From Stutzerimonas degradans (lineage in GTDB: Bacteria > Pseudomonadota > Gammaproteobacteria > Pseudomonadales > Pseudomonadaceae), in assembly GCF_024448505.1 (NCBI RefSeq), contig NZ_JAMOHV010000001.1:310001-374000 (forward strand): DNA of 64,000 bases, given 5' to 3'. Positions 56,301 through 64,000 of the stretch are shown here, one piece after another (positions within the stretch are counted from its first letter, which is position 1; each line of letters opens with the position of its first letter). The notes below the pieces were generated by a model. The model had not been told where the DNA came from and ran no database searches. It worked only from the letters and a program-made list of their open reading frames with translations. A program made the position numbers and the translations under genes.

Positions 56301-56690
56301 GGCGGCACTGAGCTGTTTCTGCCACTCGGCCAGCTCGTCGATCCGTTCGGCCAGGCGCTGATCGAGCGCCGCGACGTTCAGGCCGGCGTAGCGCCTGGCC
56401 GGGTCTTCGTCCGGCTTGGCCTTGAGCGCATCGAGTGCGCGTCGGGCTTCGACGATCTCCTTGGGCGCCTGCGCAAGTTGCGTCCCGCGCTCTTCGAGCT
56501 GCTGGCGCGCGGTCGCGGTCTGCTCGGCCTGCTGCTGAATCTGTTCGGCGAGCGACGGGGCGGCGGGCTTGGCTTCGGCCTCGGCGGCCGGTTTGCTGCC
56601 GGTGATATCCAGCGCCTGAGCCAGCGCCGGCATCGCGTTCAGGGAAAGTGCGGCCAGGGCCGCCAGCAGTAGGGTGCGCACGGAGAACAT
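53391..56690 (-). CDS. MscK/KefA-type mechanosensitive channel
   Basis: An 1099-residue inner-membrane channel that releases solutes on hypo-osmotic shock. A signal peptide (MFSVRTLLLAALAALSLNAM) leads a periplasmic coiled-coil domain of about 450 residues (QLEERGTQLAQAPKEIVEAR), then about eleven membrane segments (RPLLFLPLLLAIAVLLWRRP onward). The C-terminal MscS core has the pore and beta domain: GLGFGLQEIFANFVSGLIIL, EKPVRIGDVVTIGNLSGTV. The size matches KefA/MscK (about 1100) and not plain MscS (about 290). It converges with nothing and is followed upstream by the antiporter gene in the same direction. Confidence 0.92.
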   Translation of the reverse strand: MFSVRTLLLAALAALSLNAMPALAQALDITGSKPAAEAEAKPAAPSLAEQIQQQAEQTATARQQLEERGTQLAQAPKEIVEARRALDALKAKPDEDPARRYAGLNVAALDQRLAERIDELAEWQKQLSAANSLIITAQTRPERAQAAIGSAQARIQEINAQLKSGRDGGKSLGDEQRSLLNAELETLGAQIELRRQELAGNSLMQDLGKARRDLLAERIARAELETQALQALINEKRRAESEQTVAELSAKAEQAGSDTLLAAESAENLKLSDYLLRATERLNDLNQQNLRTRQQLDTLTQTDQALEEQISVLEGSLLLSKILYQQKLTLPKVTLDKNLADEIADLRLYQFELNQAREKAGNAQSYVDQLLASQPAEQATAELRAALLELLNTRNELLDRLNRTLNALLNESITLQLNQKQLHDTASALSATLDEQMFWIPSNKPLDLSWLASAPQRLERQLASIPWRSLLGELGAGLKERPLLFLPLLLAIAVLLWRRPAINAKLDALSRDVGHFRNDSQLHTPLALLLNLLLALPGALLLALCGYLLQMDARGQNLGLGAALYEMAQAWLVFYTAYRMLSPGRVAELHFRWSKPQVTFLRDELRRLGLVVLTLVVAVSIAEQQPANLADDVLGLLVIIACYALMSWRMARILRKGPASENAPHGRLLLGMLFSVLPLLLIGVVGMGYYYTALKLTERLIDTLYLLMLWVALEATLVRALTIAARRLAYQRALAKRQSSEENGNADTETLEEPGLDIEQVNQQSLRLTRLATFGLFVVALYWVWSDLISVVSYLDNVALYEFTSGSGDTLTTSAISLNDLLGALAIVVITLVLARNLPGLLEVAVLSRLNLAPGSAYATGTLLSYTLVGTGIVSTLSTLGVSWDKLQWLVAALSVGLGFGLQEIFANFVSGLIILFEKPVRIGDVVTIGNLSGTVSRIRIRATTITDFDHKEIIVPNKTFVTDQLLNWSLSDTVTRVTIRIGVEFGSDLEQVRELLFQAARENPRVLKDPEPQVFFLNFGESRLEHELRLHVRDLGDRNPVIDEINRRVDREFRERGIVIAFRQLDVHLKDYAGRELLLPKSQPVVTGGPLIKDPDPS

Positions 56691-56782
56691 GGATGCAGCC
56701 GCAAACGAAGGGACTGCTGAGTCTACGGTCTGCGCCGGGCGAGTGCGAGTCCGCGAGACGGGCGCGCCGGCGCCCGCTGCGA

Positions 56783-58528
56783 TCAGAACATCAGCTGCGG
56801 GCCGGGCTTGGCGCCTTCGGGAAATTTCAGGCCGACCTTGCGCACTTCGCCGCCTTCCATCGCGGCGATCGTCCAGGCCAGGCCGTTCCAGTCGACATGG
56901 TCGCCGACCACCGGCTGGCCGCCGAGCTGCTGAGCCAGAAACTGGCCGATCGGCTGGCTGCCGTCGATGCCGTCCAGCTTGAGGCCATAGAGCGCGGCGA
57001 TCGCGCCCAGCTCGGCTTCGCCTTCGAGGATGAAGTCACCGAAGAAACGCAGGTCCTGGCCACGCTTGGGCGCCTGGCTGAACAGCTGGCCGAGCGCGGG
57101 CAGATCCTCCTCGTGGCCGATCACGCAGAGGATGTCGCCGACCTGCAGCCGCGTGCTGCCGGACGGGTGCAGCAGCTCCTTGCCGCGGAACAGCGCGGCG
57201 ATGCGTGTGCCGGGCGGCATCTTCAGCTCGCGCAGCGCGGCGCCGATGCACCATTTGCTGCTCGACAGGCGGTAGACGAAGATCTCCCACTGGCTGGTGG
57301 TATGCACCTGCAGGCCGGTACGCGAGATCGGCGAGGGTGCGGGTGGCACCTCGACCCGGGCTTTCTTCGCGGCCCAGGTGAGCGTGGTGCCCTGCAGCAG
57401 CAGCGACACCAGCACGATGAAGAAGGCGACGTTGAAGAACAGCTGGGCGTTGTCCAGCCCGGCCACCAGCGGAAACACCGCGAGGATCACCGGCACCGCG
57501 CCGCGCAGGCCGATCCAGGAGATGAAGACGCGCTCGCGCAGGTTGAAGCTCTTGAATGGCAGTAGGCCGAGGAATACCGAAATCGGTCGCGCGAACAGGA
57601 TCATCCATAGCGACAGCAGCAGCGCCGGCACGGCGATGGGCAGCAATTCGCTGGGCGTGAGCAGCAGGCCGAGCACGAGGAACATGCCGATCTGGCTGAG
57701 CCAGGCCAGGCCGTCGAACATGTGCATGATGCCGTGGCGGTTGCGAATCGGCCGGTTGCCCAGCATCAGCCCGCAGACGTAGACGGCGATGATGCCGCTG
57801 CCGCCCACCGCGCCGGACAATGCGTAGATCATGATGCCGCCGGCCACCGCCAGCAGCGGGTAGAGGCCGTCGGCCACCGACAGCCGGTTGATCAGCTGCA
57901 GCAGCAGCCAGCCGCCGCCCAGGCCGAGGGCGATGCCGATGCCGAACTGCTGCACCAGGCTCACCAGCACCATCCAGGTGAACTCGGTCTGGCCCGAGGC
58001 GATCATGCCGATCAGGGTCACGGTGAGGAACATCGCCATCGGGTCGTTACTGCCCGACTCGATCTCCAGCGTCGGTCCGACCCGTTCGTTCAGCCCTTTG
58101 CCGTTGAGCAGGTTGAATACCACCGCGGCATCGGTGGAGCCGACGATGGCGCCGATCAGCAGACCCTCGATCAGCTCCAGGTCGAACAGCCAGGCGGCGG
58201 CGATGCCGGTGAGGCCGGCGGTGATGGCGACGCCGAAGGTCGCCAGCGACATCGACGGCCACAGCGCGACGCGGAAGGTGGATTTGCGCGTGCGCATGCC
58301 GCCGTCGAGCAGGATCACCGCCAGTGCCAGGTTGCTGATGACGAAGGCGAGCCTGTAATCCTCGAAGACGATGCCGCCGATGCCATCGACGCCGGCGAGC
58401 ATGCCGACGCCGAGGAAGATCACCAGAATGGGTACGCCGACACGCGCCGATAACGAACTGACGAGAATGCTAATGGCCACCAGCAAGCCACCAATGAAAA
58501 ACAGGTGATTGATGTTGCCGACGTCCAA
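56783..58528 (-). CDS. K+/H+ antiporter, CvrA/NhaP2 type
   Basis: A 581-residue CPA1 antiporter. Twelve or thirteen membrane helices fill residues about 1-390 ([54 protein letters not shown]). A TrkA-C regulatory domain follows (about 410-490, [18 protein letters not shown]), and a C-terminal CorC_HlyC domain ends [16 protein letters not shown]. The NDP motif is the ion-binding site. The domain set is typical of NhaP2. Adjacent to mscK in the same orientation, supporting a joint role in potassium and turgor control. Confidence 0.93.
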   Translation of the reverse strand: MDVGNINHLFFIGGLLVAISILVSSLSARVGVPILVIFLGVGMLAGVDGIGGIVFEDYRLAFVISNLALAVILLDGGMRTRKSTFRVALWPSMSLATFGVAITAGLTGIAAAWLFDLELIEGLLIGAIVGSTDAAVVFNLLNGKGLNERVGPTLEIESGSNDPMAMFLTVTLIGMIASGQTEFTWMVLVSLVQQFGIGIALGLGGGWLLLQLINRLSVADGLYPLLAVAGGIMIYALSGAVGGSGIIAVYVCGLMLGNRPIRNRHGIMHMFDGLAWLSQIGMFLVLGLLLTPSELLPIAVPALLLSLWMILFARPISVFLGLLPFKSFNLRERVFISWIGLRGAVPVILAVFPLVAGLDNAQLFFNVAFFIVLVSLLLQGTTLTWAAKKARVEVPPAPSPISRTGLQVHTTSQWEIFVYRLSSSKWCIGAALRELKMPPGTRIAALFRGKELLHPSGSTRLQVGDILCVIGHEEDLPALGQLFSQAPKRGQDLRFFGDFILEGEAELGAIAALYGLKLDGIDGSQPIGQFLAQQLGGQPVVGDHVDWNGLAWTIAAMEGGEVRKVGLKFPEGAKPGPQLMF

Positions 58529-58647
58529 AAGCGTTCTCCTGTAGATGCAGCCGCGATATGCATGGGCTGTGCCAGCAGGATTCTAACCCGAGGTTTTGAC
58601 GGTCTGTCAAAAATACCCCGCTCGCGCTCGGCGCGCGTTCGCCTCGC

Positions 58648-60450
58648 TCAGAACCAGTCGCCCTCCATGTTCAGACAGGTGTCGTCGCGTCGCTCCAGCA
58701 GCGCCAGCTCGTGCATGCAGCCCGGTAGCTCCCAGGTGAGGAACAGTCGCGCCGCTTGCAGTTTGCCGCGGTAGAAGTCGGCATCGGCCGGCTGCCCTTC
58801 GGTCAGTCCGTGCGTGGCGCGCAGCGCCTGTTCCAGCCAGCGCCAGCCGATCACCGCATGGCCGAACACCTTCAGATACAGCGCCGAGTTGGCCAGCGCC
58901 TGGTTCACCTTGCCGGCCGCCAGGTCGCCGAGCAGCGCCTGGGTCACGCGGGTGAGGCGGGCGATGTGCTGCTCCAGCGGCTGGCGCAGTGCGGTCAGCG
59001 AGTCGTATTCGGCGGCGCGTGCGCAACTGGCCTGGATCAACCCCAGCAGCTGGCGCAGGCCGGCGCCCTTGTTCTGCATCAGCTTGCGGCCGAGCAGGTC
59101 CAGCGACTGGATGCCGTGGGTGCCTTCGTGGATCGGATTGAGGCGGTTGTCGCGGTAGTACTGTTCCACCGGGTATTCGCGGGTGTAGCCATGCCCGCCG
59201 AGAATCTGGATGGCCAGCTCGTTGGCCTTCAGGCAGTACTCCGATGGCCAGGACTTGACGATCGGCGTCAGCAGGTCGAGCAGTTCGCCGGCGTTGCGGC
59301 GCTCCTCGTCGCTCTCGGCGGTGTGCTCGTCGTCCACCAGGCGCGCGGCGTACAGACCGAGATCGAAGGCGCCTTCGACGTACGCCTTCTGCATCAGCAG
59401 CATGCGCTTGACGTCGGTGTGCTCGATGATCGGCACCTGGGTCGACGCCGGGTCCTTGCCGTCCGGCAGTCGGCCCTGCGGACGCTCGCGGGCGTAGTTC
59501 AGCGAGTAGAGGTAGCCGGCGTAGCCGAGCATGATCGCGCCCATGCCGACACCGATGCGCGCCTCGTTCATCATCTGGAACATGTAGGCCAGGCCCTTGT
59601 GCGGCTCGCCCACCAGATAGCCGACGCAGTTGCCGTTGTCGCCGAAGTTCAACGCGGTGCTGGTGGTGCCGCGCCAACCCATCTTGTGGAACAGGCCGGC
59701 CAGCAGCACGTCATTGCGCTCGCCGAGGCTGCCATCGTCGTTGACCAGGAACTTCGGCACGATGAACAGGCTGATGCCCTTCACCCCGGGCGGCGCGTCC
59801 GGCAGCTTGGCCAGCACCATGTGCACGATGTTCTCCGACAGCGGGTGGTCGCCGCCGGAAATGAAGATCTTGTTGCCCTTGAGCCGGTAGCTGCCGTCAC
59901 CGGCCGGTTCGGCGCGGGTGCGGATGTCCGCCAGCGAGGAGCCGGCATGCGGCTCGGTGAGCGCCATGGTGCCGAAGAAGCGCCCCTCCAGCATCGGCTG
60001 CAGAAAGCGCTGCTTTTGCTCCTCGGAGCCGAAGGTCTCGATCAGGTGCGAGGCGCCCATGCTCAGCATCGGGTAGGAGCTGGTGGCGATGTTGGCGGAC
60101 TGGAAATGCGCGAAGCAGGCGCGCGACAACAGGTTGGGCAGCTGCATGCCGCCGTCCTCGAAGCTGCGCTGGGCGTTGTGGAAGCCGGCCTCGATGAACG
60201 CATCCACCGCCGGCTTGACCTCGGGAATCAGCACCGCCTCGCCGTTGACGTACTGCGGCTCGTGCTCGTCGGACTTGCGATTGTGCGGCGCGAAATACTT
60301 TTCGGCGATGCTGCGCGCGGTGCCGAGCGCGGCGTCGAAGGTTTCGCGGCTGTGCTCGGCGAAGCGCTCGCGACGGGTCAGGGCTTCGGCATCCAGCACT
60401 TCGTAGAGTTCGAACGCCAGGTTGCGCGGACAGAGCAGGGTTTCGGTCAT
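58648..60450 (-). CDS. Acyl-CoA dehydrogenase with C-terminal extension
   Basis: A 600-residue FAD-dependent acyl-CoA dehydrogenase of the long form common in pseudomonads. Signature 1 region is FFGTMALTEPHAGSSLADIR, FAD contacts appear in NEARIGVGMGAIMLGYAGYL, and the loop ILGGHGYTREYPVEQYYRDN holds the base region; a C-terminal Acyl-CoA_dh_C domain follows EGTHGIQSLDLLGRKLM. The ATG at 60450 has GGAGG seven bases upstream. Preferred chain length is unknown. It is divergent from the isomerase gene. Confidence 0.92.
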   Translation of the reverse strand: MTETLLCPRNLAFELYEVLDAEALTRRERFAEHSRETFDAALGTARSIAEKYFAPHNRKSDEHEPQYVNGEAVLIPEVKPAVDAFIEAGFHNAQRSFEDGGMQLPNLLSRACFAHFQSANIATSSYPMLSMGASHLIETFGSEEQKQRFLQPMLEGRFFGTMALTEPHAGSSLADIRTRAEPAGDGSYRLKGNKIFISGGDHPLSENIVHMVLAKLPDAPPGVKGISLFIVPKFLVNDDGSLGERNDVLLAGLFHKMGWRGTTSTALNFGDNGNCVGYLVGEPHKGLAYMFQMMNEARIGVGMGAIMLGYAGYLYSLNYARERPQGRLPDGKDPASTQVPIIEHTDVKRMLLMQKAYVEGAFDLGLYAARLVDDEHTAESDEERRNAGELLDLLTPIVKSWPSEYCLKANELAIQILGGHGYTREYPVEQYYRDNRLNPIHEGTHGIQSLDLLGRKLMQNKGAGLRQLLGLIQASCARAAEYDSLTALRQPLEQHIARLTRVTQALLGDLAAGKVNQALANSALYLKVFGHAVIGWRWLEQALRATHGLTEGQPADADFYRGKLQAARLFLTWELPGCMHELALLERRDDTCLNMEGDWF

Positions 60451-60587
60451 GGAACGGCCTCCTTGAGATGCCACCGAGTCTAGGAAGCGCCGCCGGTCGC
60501 TGCCTAGCTCCATACAGATGGGTGATGCCTGCATAAAACCGAGCGTCTTCTGGCATCCTGCAGGCACGCGCAGTAGAGGGGCACGCA

Positions 60588-61628
60588 ATGGCTGACAACG
60601 AGCTGACCACCCGCAAGAACGATCATCTGGATATCGTGCTGGACCCGTTGCGCACGCGCGGCGCGCAGCGCGCCGGCTTTGCCGCGTGGCGCTTCGAGCA
60701 CTGCGCGCTGCCGGAGCTGGATCTGGATGCGGTGGACCTCTCCGCCAGTCTGTTCGGCCGCCCGCTGGCCGCGCCGCTGCTGATCGGTTCGATGACCGGC
60801 GGTGCCCGGCGTGCGGAAACGATCAACCGACACCTGGCCGAGGCCGCGCAGGAACTGGGGATCGCCCTGGCCGTGGGCTCGCAGCGGGTGGCGCTGGAAT
60901 CCGGCGCGTCCAGCCACGGCCTGACCGGCGAGCTGCGCCGGCTGGCGCCGGACGTTCCGCTGCTGGGCAACCTCGGCGCTGCGCAGCTGGTGCAGGGCTA
61001 CGGCGTCGACGAGGCGCGGCGCGCGGTGGAGATGATCGAGGCCGACGCGCTGATCATCCACCTCAATCCGCTGCAGGAGGCCGTGCAGCCGGGCGGCGAT
61101 CGCGACTGGCGCGGCGTGCTCGCCGCCATCGAACGACTGGCGCACACGCTGGAGGTGCCGCTGGTAGCCAAGGAGGTCGGCGCCGGGCTGTCGGCCGCGG
61201 TGGCGCAGCGCTTGCTGGATGCCGGCGTTGCGGTGCTCGACGTGGCCGGTGCCGGCGGCACCAGTTGGGCGGCGGTGGAGGCGGCGCGAGCGACCACGGC
61301 GCATCAGCGCGCGGTGGCCGAGGCGTTCGCCGACTGGGGCATTCCCACCGCCGAGGCGATCCAGACGGTACGCCGGGCCTGTCCGCAGGCCACGCTGATC
61401 GGTTCCGGTGGTATCCGCGACGGCATCGATGCGGCGAAGGCCATCGCCCTCGGCGCCGATCTGGTGGCGCAGGCCGCCGCCGTGCTGGACAGCGCGCTGG
61501 CGTCGCCGGAGGCGGTGGTCGCGCACTTTCGCGTGTTGATCGAGCAGCTGCGCATCGCCTGCTTCTGCAGCGGCTCGGCGGATCTCGCGGCGCTGGCGCA
61601 GGCGCCGCTGATCCGTATTCCTGCCTGA
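60588..61628 (+). CDS. fni: Type 2 isopentenyl-diphosphate delta-isomerase
   Basis: An FMN- and NAD(P)H-dependent isomerase interconverting IPP and DMAPP, 346 residues. The start [12 protein letters not shown], the loop [20 protein letters not shown], the GSQRVALE segment, the [17 protein letters not shown] active-site block with catalytic Gln, and [20 protein letters not shown] are all diagnostic. It is unrelated to the type 1 enzyme of E. coli. No carotenoid or isoprenoid genes are adjacent. The stop is one base from the stop of the converging gene. Confidence 0.94.
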   Translation: MADNELTTRKNDHLDIVLDPLRTRGAQRAGFAAWRFEHCALPELDLDAVDLSASLFGRPLAAPLLIGSMTGGARRAETINRHLAEAAQELGIALAVGSQRVALESGASSHGLTGELRRLAPDVPLLGNLGAAQLVQGYGVDEARRAVEMIEADALIIHLNPLQEAVQPGGDRDWRGVLAAIERLAHTLEVPLVAKEVGAGLSAAVAQRLLDAGVAVLDVAGAGGTSWAAVEAARATTAHQRAVAEAFADWGIPTAEAIQTVRRACPQATLIGSGGIRDGIDAAKAIALGADLVAQAAAVLDSALASPEAVVAHFRVLIEQLRIACFCSGSADLAALAQAPLIRIPA

Positions 61629-61629
61629 C

Positions 61630-62673
61630 TCAGGCGCGCCAGCCGGCGGCCAGCTCGCGAGTCAGCTCGGCGGCCGGCACTTCACGGCAACCGCTGGCGT
61701 TCTGCCCGGCCCACAGCGGCGTGCAGTGATCGAGGTCGAGGCTTTCGGTCTTGGCGCGCAGCGCGCTGATGGCATTGCCGGCCAGCGGGAAGGCCGGCAC
61801 GCCATGCGGCAGTGGGCCGAGTTCGCGCATGATGCGGTTGACGATGCTGCGCGCCGGGCGGCCGGTGAACAACGTGGTCAGCGCGGTATGCCGGGCGCGC
61901 TCGCTCTTCAGTGCGGCGCGGTGCAGCGGATTGGTGAGGCTTTCCGGACACAGCAGATAGGCCGTACCGACTTGTACGCCAGCCGCGCCCAGCGCCTGTG
62001 CAGCCGCCACGCCGCGCGCATCGGCGATGCCACCGGCGGCGATCACCGGCACGTGCAGCGCTTCGACCAGCTGCGGCAGCAGGGCGAAGGTGCCGAGCTG
62101 GGTGGTCAGCTCCTCGCCGAGGAAGATGCCGCGATGGCCGCCGGCTTCCAGACCCTGGGCGATCACCGCGTCGACGCCATGCTCCTGCAGCCACAGACCT
62201 TCTTCGAGGGTCGTGGCGCTGGCGGCAATTTTCGCCCCGCTGGCGCGGGCGTGCTTCAGCAGCTCGGGGGTGGGCAGGCCGAAATGGAAGCTGACCAGCG
62301 CCGGGCGGTGCTGTTCCAGTACGGCGGCCATCGTTGCATCGAACGGCTGACGGGTCGCACCGCTGGGAATCTGCGCCGGATCGACGCCGAACTCGGCGAA
62401 GTAGGGCGCCAGCAGCTGGTGCCAGGCAGCGATGTGCGCCGGATCGGCGGTGGGCGTCTGGTGGCAGAAGAAGTTCACGTTGTAGGGGCGGTCGGTCAGC
62501 GCTTCGATGGCGCTCAGTTCGCGTTCCAGTGCCTGGGCATCGAGCATGCCCGCCGGAATCGAGCCCAGCCCGCCGGCACCGCAGACGGCCGCGGCCAGCA
62601 GATGATTCTGCGCGCCTGCCATAGGTGCCTGGATGAGTGGGTGTTCGATAGCGAGAAGATCGCGCAGGTCCAT
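61630..62673 (-). CDS. Nitronate monooxygenase / 2-nitropropane dioxygenase family protein
   Basis: A 347-residue FMN-dependent TIM-barrel enzyme. It has the N-terminal HPLIQAPMAGAQNHLLAAAV, the FMN-phosphate block VIAAGGIADARGVAAAQALGAAGVQVGTAYL, and the family loop QGLEAGGHRG. Members oxidise nitronates or act as flavin reductases; the substrate here is not known. Start ATG at 62673. It converges with fni with almost no gap and no visible terminator. Confidence 0.88.
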   Translation of the reverse strand: MDLRDLLAIEHPLIQAPMAGAQNHLLAAAVCGAGGLGSIPAGMLDAQALERELSAIEALTDRPYNVNFFCHQTPTADPAHIAAWHQLLAPYFAEFGVDPAQIPSGATRQPFDATMAAVLEQHRPALVSFHFGLPTPELLKHARASGAKIAASATTLEEGLWLQEHGVDAVIAQGLEAGGHRGIFLGEELTTQLGTFALLPQLVEALHVPVIAAGGIADARGVAAAQALGAAGVQVGTAYLLCPESLTNPLHRAALKSERARHTALTTLFTGRPARSIVNRIMRELGPLPHGVPAFPLAGNAISALRAKTESLDLDHCTPLWAGQNASGCREVPAAELTRELAAGWRA

Positions 62674-62811
62674 GAGGCAACTCCATAGAAAGTCATAGTG
62701 GGATAGGTAACTCTAGTCCTCCGGGACGATAACGGGGAAACCTTCGGCCCGGCCGCCGGTGTGCGGCGCCTGCAGCGCGGGTAAACTGCGCGGCTGCCGA
62801 GGAGCGATCAC

Positions 62812-63651
62812 ATGAATTACCGCCACGCCTTCCACGCCGGCAATCACGCCGACGTGCTCAAACATCTGGTCCTGAGCCGGATCTTCGCTTTGCTGTCGCG
62901 CAAGGAGGCGCCGTTCGCCTATCTGGACAGCCACGCCGGTGTCGGGCTGTACGACCTGGCCGGCGATCAGGCCAGCCGTACCGGCGAGTGGCTGCAGGGC
63001 ATCGCACGCATCTGGCAGGCCGAGACCCGCCCGGCGCTGCTCGACGACTACCTCGGCGTGATCCGCGAACTCAACCCGGACGGCGCGCTGCGCTACTACC
63101 CCGGTTCGCCGGAGCTGGCGCGGCAGCTGACGCGCGAGCAGGATCGCCTGCAGCTCAACGAGAAGCATCCCGAGGACGGCGCGCTGCTCAAGGACAACAT
63201 GGCCGGCGATCGCCGCGTTGCCGTGCACCTGGGCGAGGGCTGGTTCGTACCGCGCGCGTTGATGCCGACGCAGGAGAAGCGCGTGGTGCTGCTGATCGAT
63301 CCGCCGTTCGAACAAGCCGACGAACTGAGCCGCTGCGTGACGGCACTCAAGGAGGCGCTGGGGCGCATGCGCCAGACCATCGGCGTGATCTGGTATCCGA
63401 TCAAGGACGAGCGCCAGCTCAAACGCTTCTACCAGGACCTCGCCCGCAGCGGTGCGCCCAAGCTGCTGCGCGCCGAACTGTTCGTTCACCCCGCGGACGA
63501 TGCCGGCCGCCTGGCCGGTTCGGGCCTGGCCATCGCCAATCCGCCGTGGGGGCTGGAAGACGAGTTGCGCGAGCTGCTGCCGTGGCTGGCCGAGCAGCTG
63601 GCGCAGAGCCAGGGCGGCTGGCGGCTGGACTGGCTGATCGAAGAGGCCTGA
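62812..63651 (+). CDS. rlmJ: RlmJ, 23S rRNA (adenine2030-N6)-methyltransferase
   Basis: A SAM-dependent rRNA methyltransferase, 279 residues. The start MNYRHAFHAGNHADVLKHLV is the family hallmark; SAM motif YLDSHAGVGLYDL, catalytic-type motif IDPPFEQADEL and NPPWGLEDELRELLPWL follow. The substrate-recognition insertion lies around residues 50-105. A single gene with its own promoter region; a repeat cluster follows. Confidence 0.96.
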   Translation: MNYRHAFHAGNHADVLKHLVLSRIFALLSRKEAPFAYLDSHAGVGLYDLAGDQASRTGEWLQGIARIWQAETRPALLDDYLGVIRELNPDGALRYYPGSPELARQLTREQDRLQLNEKHPEDGALLKDNMAGDRRVAVHLGEGWFVPRALMPTQEKRVVLLIDPPFEQADELSRCVTALKEALGRMRQTIGVIWYPIKDERQLKRFYQDLARSGAPKLLRAELFVHPADDAGRLAGSGLAIANPPWGLEDELRELLPWLAEQLAQSQGGWRLDWLIEEA

Positions 63652-63706
63652 GCCGCGGAGATCGCAAGGCGTGGATTGCGTCCCGTGGATCGTCACTCCG
63701 CCACTC

Positions 63707-63779
63707 GGTGGATCGGTACAGCGCGATCCACCCTACGCCGCTTGATTAACCGTAGGGTGGATGTCGCTTTTCACATCCA
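63707..63779. repeat. Cluster of GATCCACC/GGTGGATC inverted repeats, with 22-bp hairpin copy 2
   Basis: Three nested pairings: GGTGGATC (63707-63714) with GATCCACC (63725-63732); ATCCACCCTACG (63726-63737) with CGTAGGGTGGAT (63751-63762), a perfect 12-bp stem; and TGGATGT (63758-63764) with ACATCCA (63773-63779), which is the reverse complement of the 6927-6948 repeat at 21 of 22 bases. The arms overlap, so only alternative hairpins can form. It fills the gap between rlmJ and srkA. Confidence 0.75.
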
Positions 63780-63808
63780 CCGTCACGGGGCCGCAGCCGC
63801 ACCATGCC

Positions 63809-64000
63809 TCAGAACAGCCTGAGCGGCTCTTCCTGCAGTGCCGCCATTTGCTCGCGCAGGATCAGCACCTGATCGCCCCAGTAGCGCTCGCTGCCGAACC
63901 AGGGAAAGCTCATCGGAAACGCTGGATCGTCCCAGCGCCGCGCCAGCCAGGCGCTGTAGTGCATCAGTCGCAGCGCGCGCAGTGCCTCGATCAGCGGTAG
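63809..64000 (-). CDS. srkA: SrkA (YihE) stress response kinase A, C-terminal end only
   Basis: Only the last 63 residues lie in the window: LPLIEALRALRLMHYSAWLA, then a WDDPAFPMSFPWF segment and SERYWGDQVLILREQMAALQ, ending EPLRLF. This order matches the C-terminus of SrkA/RdoA Ser/Thr kinases, which limit stress-induced death. The catalytic lobes are outside the window, so intactness cannot be judged. Confidence 0.8.
   Translation of the reverse strand, partial: LPLIEALRALRLMHYSAWLARRWDDPAFPMSFPWFGSERYWGDQVLILREQMAALQEEPLRLF

Overview
The window is chromosomal DNA of a GC-rich gammaproteobacterium, most likely a Pseudomonas of the stutzeri group (Stutzerimonas). Several blocks keep the pseudomonad gene order as I remember it from P. 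aeruginosa: ubiE-ubiJ-ubiB, hslVU next to a DUF971 gene, trmL beside ntrBC, and glnA next to thiI. The pha polyester cluster is missing from its usual place. The genus call is from memory of protein families and synteny, not from a search.

Layout. 1-6.9 kb: ubiquinone genes (ubiB is cut by the window edge), a PHA-system protein, the HslVU protease and trmL. 6.9-16.2 kb: nitrogen control (ntrBC, two DUF4124 proteins, glnA) with readable sigma-54 promoters and NtrC sites, then thiI and typA. 16.2-20.1 kb: DUF2147, a chemoreceptor, DUF1028 and a decayed REP-associated transposase element. 20.1-24.5 kb: nitric oxide detoxification, norR divergent from norVW, with three NorR-type sites, an IHF site and a -24/-12 promoter. 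24.5-31.1 kb: a gene fragment, a yehS-like gene, a three-gene cysteine-type formate dehydrogenase/diaphorase operon, and a BCAM0308-phosphoribosyltransferase-hydrolase group. 31.1-33.9 kb: an isolated curli-like unit (CsgD-, CsgA- and CsgH-like) without the usual export genes. 33.9-37.1 kb: an MCP-porin-binding protein operon. 37.3-44.7 kb: malate synthase G, GcvR, RarD, an SDR-trehalase pair, a LEA-type lipoprotein and a PMP3 peptide. 44.9-51.0 kb: a compact signalling operon with a triple-receiver hybrid kinase, CheR, a CheB without receiver, and a receiver-kinase. 51.0-51.8 kb: a nested palindromic interspersed repeat of about 500 bp. 51.8-64 kb: selO, an MscK-type channel, a K+/H+ antiporter, an acyl-CoA dehydrogenase, type 2 IPP isomerase, a nitronate monooxygenase-like protein, rlmJ, another repeat cluster and the end of srkA.

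Functional themes are nitrogen assimilation under NtrC, NO and low-oxygen redox metabolism, osmotic or desiccation stress (trehalase, LEA, PMP3, MscK, antiporter), and surface or behavioural control (curlin, two chemoreceptors, the CheR/CheB kinase module). I found no rRNA, tRNA, CRISPR array or prophage. Coordinates come from reading the sequence by eye; promoter and operator calls are motif matches only.
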